From Desulfurococcales archaeon (GTDB lineage: Archaea; Thermoproteota; Thermoprotei_A; Sulfolobales; Ignisphaeraceae): 6,976 nt of DNA. Position numbers and translations under genes: made by a program. Location of the stretch: assembly GCA_028276605.1 (NCBI GenBank), contig JAPYWC010000032.1, positions 1 to 6,976 of the forward strand, in the 5' to 3' direction. The notes under the pieces were generated by a model. That model saw only the letters and a program-made list of their open reading frames with translations. It was not told the origin of the DNA and ran no database searches. Positions 6,051 to 6,976 of the stretch are shown piece after piece. Numbering within the stretch: the first letter of the stretch is position 1; each line of letters starts with the position of its first letter.

Positions 6051-6779
6051 ATGTTTGCTAGGTATGCAGCTATAGTTAAGAACCTTAGGGGTGTGGTACT
6101 CTTCGATCTTAGTGAGGATGATGTTTGGGAGTCTGTTGAGTGGCTTGTTAAGAGGTTTAGGTACAGAGACCTTGGGCTACCACCAAGTGTGTATAGGAGG
6201 TATCCTGACAAGTTGGAGAAGTATATGGGTGGAAACCCCTTTAGGCTCTTAACGTATCCTCTACAAGAGCTTGAGACTTTTGCCCAGGAGTTTGCTAAGT
6301 GCCTAAATGCTGATTATGAGGTTGCAGAGCTTCTAATACTTTCATCGATATACATATCCCCTGCTATGATAGTTGGTAAAAGGTTTGAGCCTGTAGTCAG
6401 CAGGTTTAGTGTTGAGGTTGTGAAGACTTGTAAAGAGCTTGATTTAGAGGATTGGAAGCTCCATATGAGGATAGCTGACTACACAGTTTTAGACATGTAC
6501 GAGTTTTCAATAAGCAGTGCTCTAAGCGTTATTGAGACTTGCTCTGAGAAGAACTTGGTGGATGTTCTGAGTCAGAGGATTGAGAGTATTAGAAAGGATG
6601 TTAAGAGGTACTGGAGAATACTATGCAGTGATGCACAGGCAAAGCCCTTCCTCTACTACGTAGATAACCTAAGACTATACACACAAACATGTGGGTTAAA
6701 GAGCTTGTGTGGTAGAAGCAATGTAGCTGCAGCACTTGCAACTATACCAGTAATAGCTATTCCACCAGGAATGAAGTAA
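6051..6779 (+). CDS. Unrecognised 242-aa protein, probably an archaeal-specific helical protein
   Basis: I do not recognise the family. The 242-residue product looks soluble, alpha-helical and charged. It carries a Tyr/Pro-rich patch at about residues 38-70 (LGLPPSVYRRYPDKL, then a GGNPFRLL turn) and a mid-protein helical core, FSVEVVKTCKELDLEDW. It has six cysteines (84, 127, 164, 192, 214, 220), the last two as CGLKSLC. The C-terminus is a short hydrophobic, Pro-containing tail (NVAAALATIPVIAIPPGMK) that could dock to a membrane or partner but is short for a membrane helix. The ATG at 6051 is the first usable start, because an ATG at 6038-6044 stops at once. The SD is weak (GGGATGA, 6038-6044). 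Codon use resembles its neighbours and the long uninterrupted frame supports a real gene. It is divergent from the deacetylase gene and may share a promoter region with it. Confidence 0.75.
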   Translation: MFARYAAIVKNLRGVVLFDLSEDDVWESVEWLVKRFRYRDLGLPPSVYRRYPDKLEKYMGGNPFRLLTYPLQELETFAQEFAKCLNADYEVAELLILSSIYISPAMIVGKRFEPVVSRFSVEVVKTCKELDLEDWKLHMRIADYTVLDMYEFSISSALSVIETCSEKNLVDVLSQRIESIRKDVKRYWRILCSDAQAKPFLYYVDNLRLYTQTCGLKSLCGRSNVAAALATIPVIAIPPGMK

Positions 6780-6805
6780 GCATTTTAGCCTCTTCTACCC
6801 AAAGC

Positions 6806-6816
6806 TAATAATGTGT
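6806..6816 (+). promoter_or_regulatory. Candidate promoter element TAATAATGTGT of the right-edge gene
   Basis: This is an exact 11-base copy of the element at 6004-6014. It lies 49 bases before the ATG at 6855, where a TATA box is expected. The region between 6780 and 6854 shows no other clear signal apart from a pyrimidine-rich stretch (6785-6800) that could help end transcription of the preceding gene. Confidence 0.42.
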
Positions 6817-6854
6817 GTGATGATGCTGCCACCACTGATTATAGATGATGTTGC

Positions 6855-6976
6855 ATGGGGTGGTCTGAGGCTATAGCCATACTAGCTTTACTGCTCTTGC
6901 TACTCATTGCATACATTATTATAACCACTCCTCACCCATTCCAACCATCATTCACGGTAGAAACCTTAAAGAATGC
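6855..6976 (+). CDS. N-terminal part of a membrane-anchored protein (runs off right edge)
   Basis: From the ATG at 6855 the frame is open to the window end, giving 40 residues. They start MGWSEAIAILALLLLLLIAY, continue with IIITTPHPF and end with a polar segment (QPSFTVETLKN). The hydrophobic stretch at about residues 6-23 is a signal peptide or signal anchor with the following domain outside. An in-frame TGA at 6846-6848 leaves this ATG as the only sensible start. The SD is weak, but a TATA-like element lies 49 bases upstream. The preceding gene ends 75 bases earlier, so the two could be co-transcribed or independent. Too little is present to name a family. Confidence 0.58.
   Translation, partial: MGWSEAIAILALLLLLLIAYIIITTPHPFQPSFTVETLKN

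Noticed and set aside
5996..6211. Minus-strand 71-codon frame
   Set aside because: It is antisense to the 242-aa gene, with Ser/Thr/Leu-rich composition typical of a shadow frame.

Overview
The window most likely comes from an AT-rich hyperthermophilic archaeon of the Thermoproteota (crenarchaeal, Desulfurococcales/Ignisphaera-like). This is an inference. It rests on codon use dominated by AGA/AGG for Arg and ATA for Ile, GTG and TTG starts, GAGGTG/GGTGATC Shine-Dalgarno (SD) sites that fit an archaeal 16S 3' end, and TATA-type promoters about 47-51 bases before several starts. No rRNA or tRNA gene is present to fix the taxonomy.

Layout. Bases 1-170 hold the start of a leftward gene whose product has an N-terminal membrane anchor and a Pro/Thr/Ser-rich linker; it runs off the left edge. 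Bases 200-560 hold no convincing gene, only inverted repeats and short broken reading frames. An unrecognised, weakly supported 151-aa ORF lies at 561-1016. Bases 1074-4861 form the core: a three-gene rightward cluster encoding a TAXI-type solute receptor, a DUF1850 protein and a fused 4TM/12TM TRAP permease. Together they should make one ion-coupled TRAP-TAXI importer for an organic anion or amino-acid-like substrate. Converging on it with only 7 bases between is a leftward histone-deacetylase-superfamily gene (5937 to 4869) broken by a +1 frameshift just after the catalytic tyrosine codon. A divergent rightward gene (6051-6779) encodes an unrecognised 242-aa protein. The window ends inside a new rightward gene (from 6855) that starts with a membrane anchor.

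How the genes work together. The receptor binds substrate outside the membrane, the permease imports it, and DUF1850 proteins are recurrent companions of TAXI systems with no settled role. The deacetylase relative is on the other strand with its own promoter, and nothing here proves a link to transport. The genes at 6051 and 6855 share an 11-base element (TAATAATGTGT) at nearly the same distance from their starts, which suggests similar promoters.

The points most worth a second look are the deacetylase frameshift, two terminal gene fragments easily missed by length-filtered ORF calling, the inverted repeats in front of several genes, and the decayed-looking stretch at 200-700. I see no CRISPR array, insertion sequence, RNA gene or clearly novel multi-gene system.
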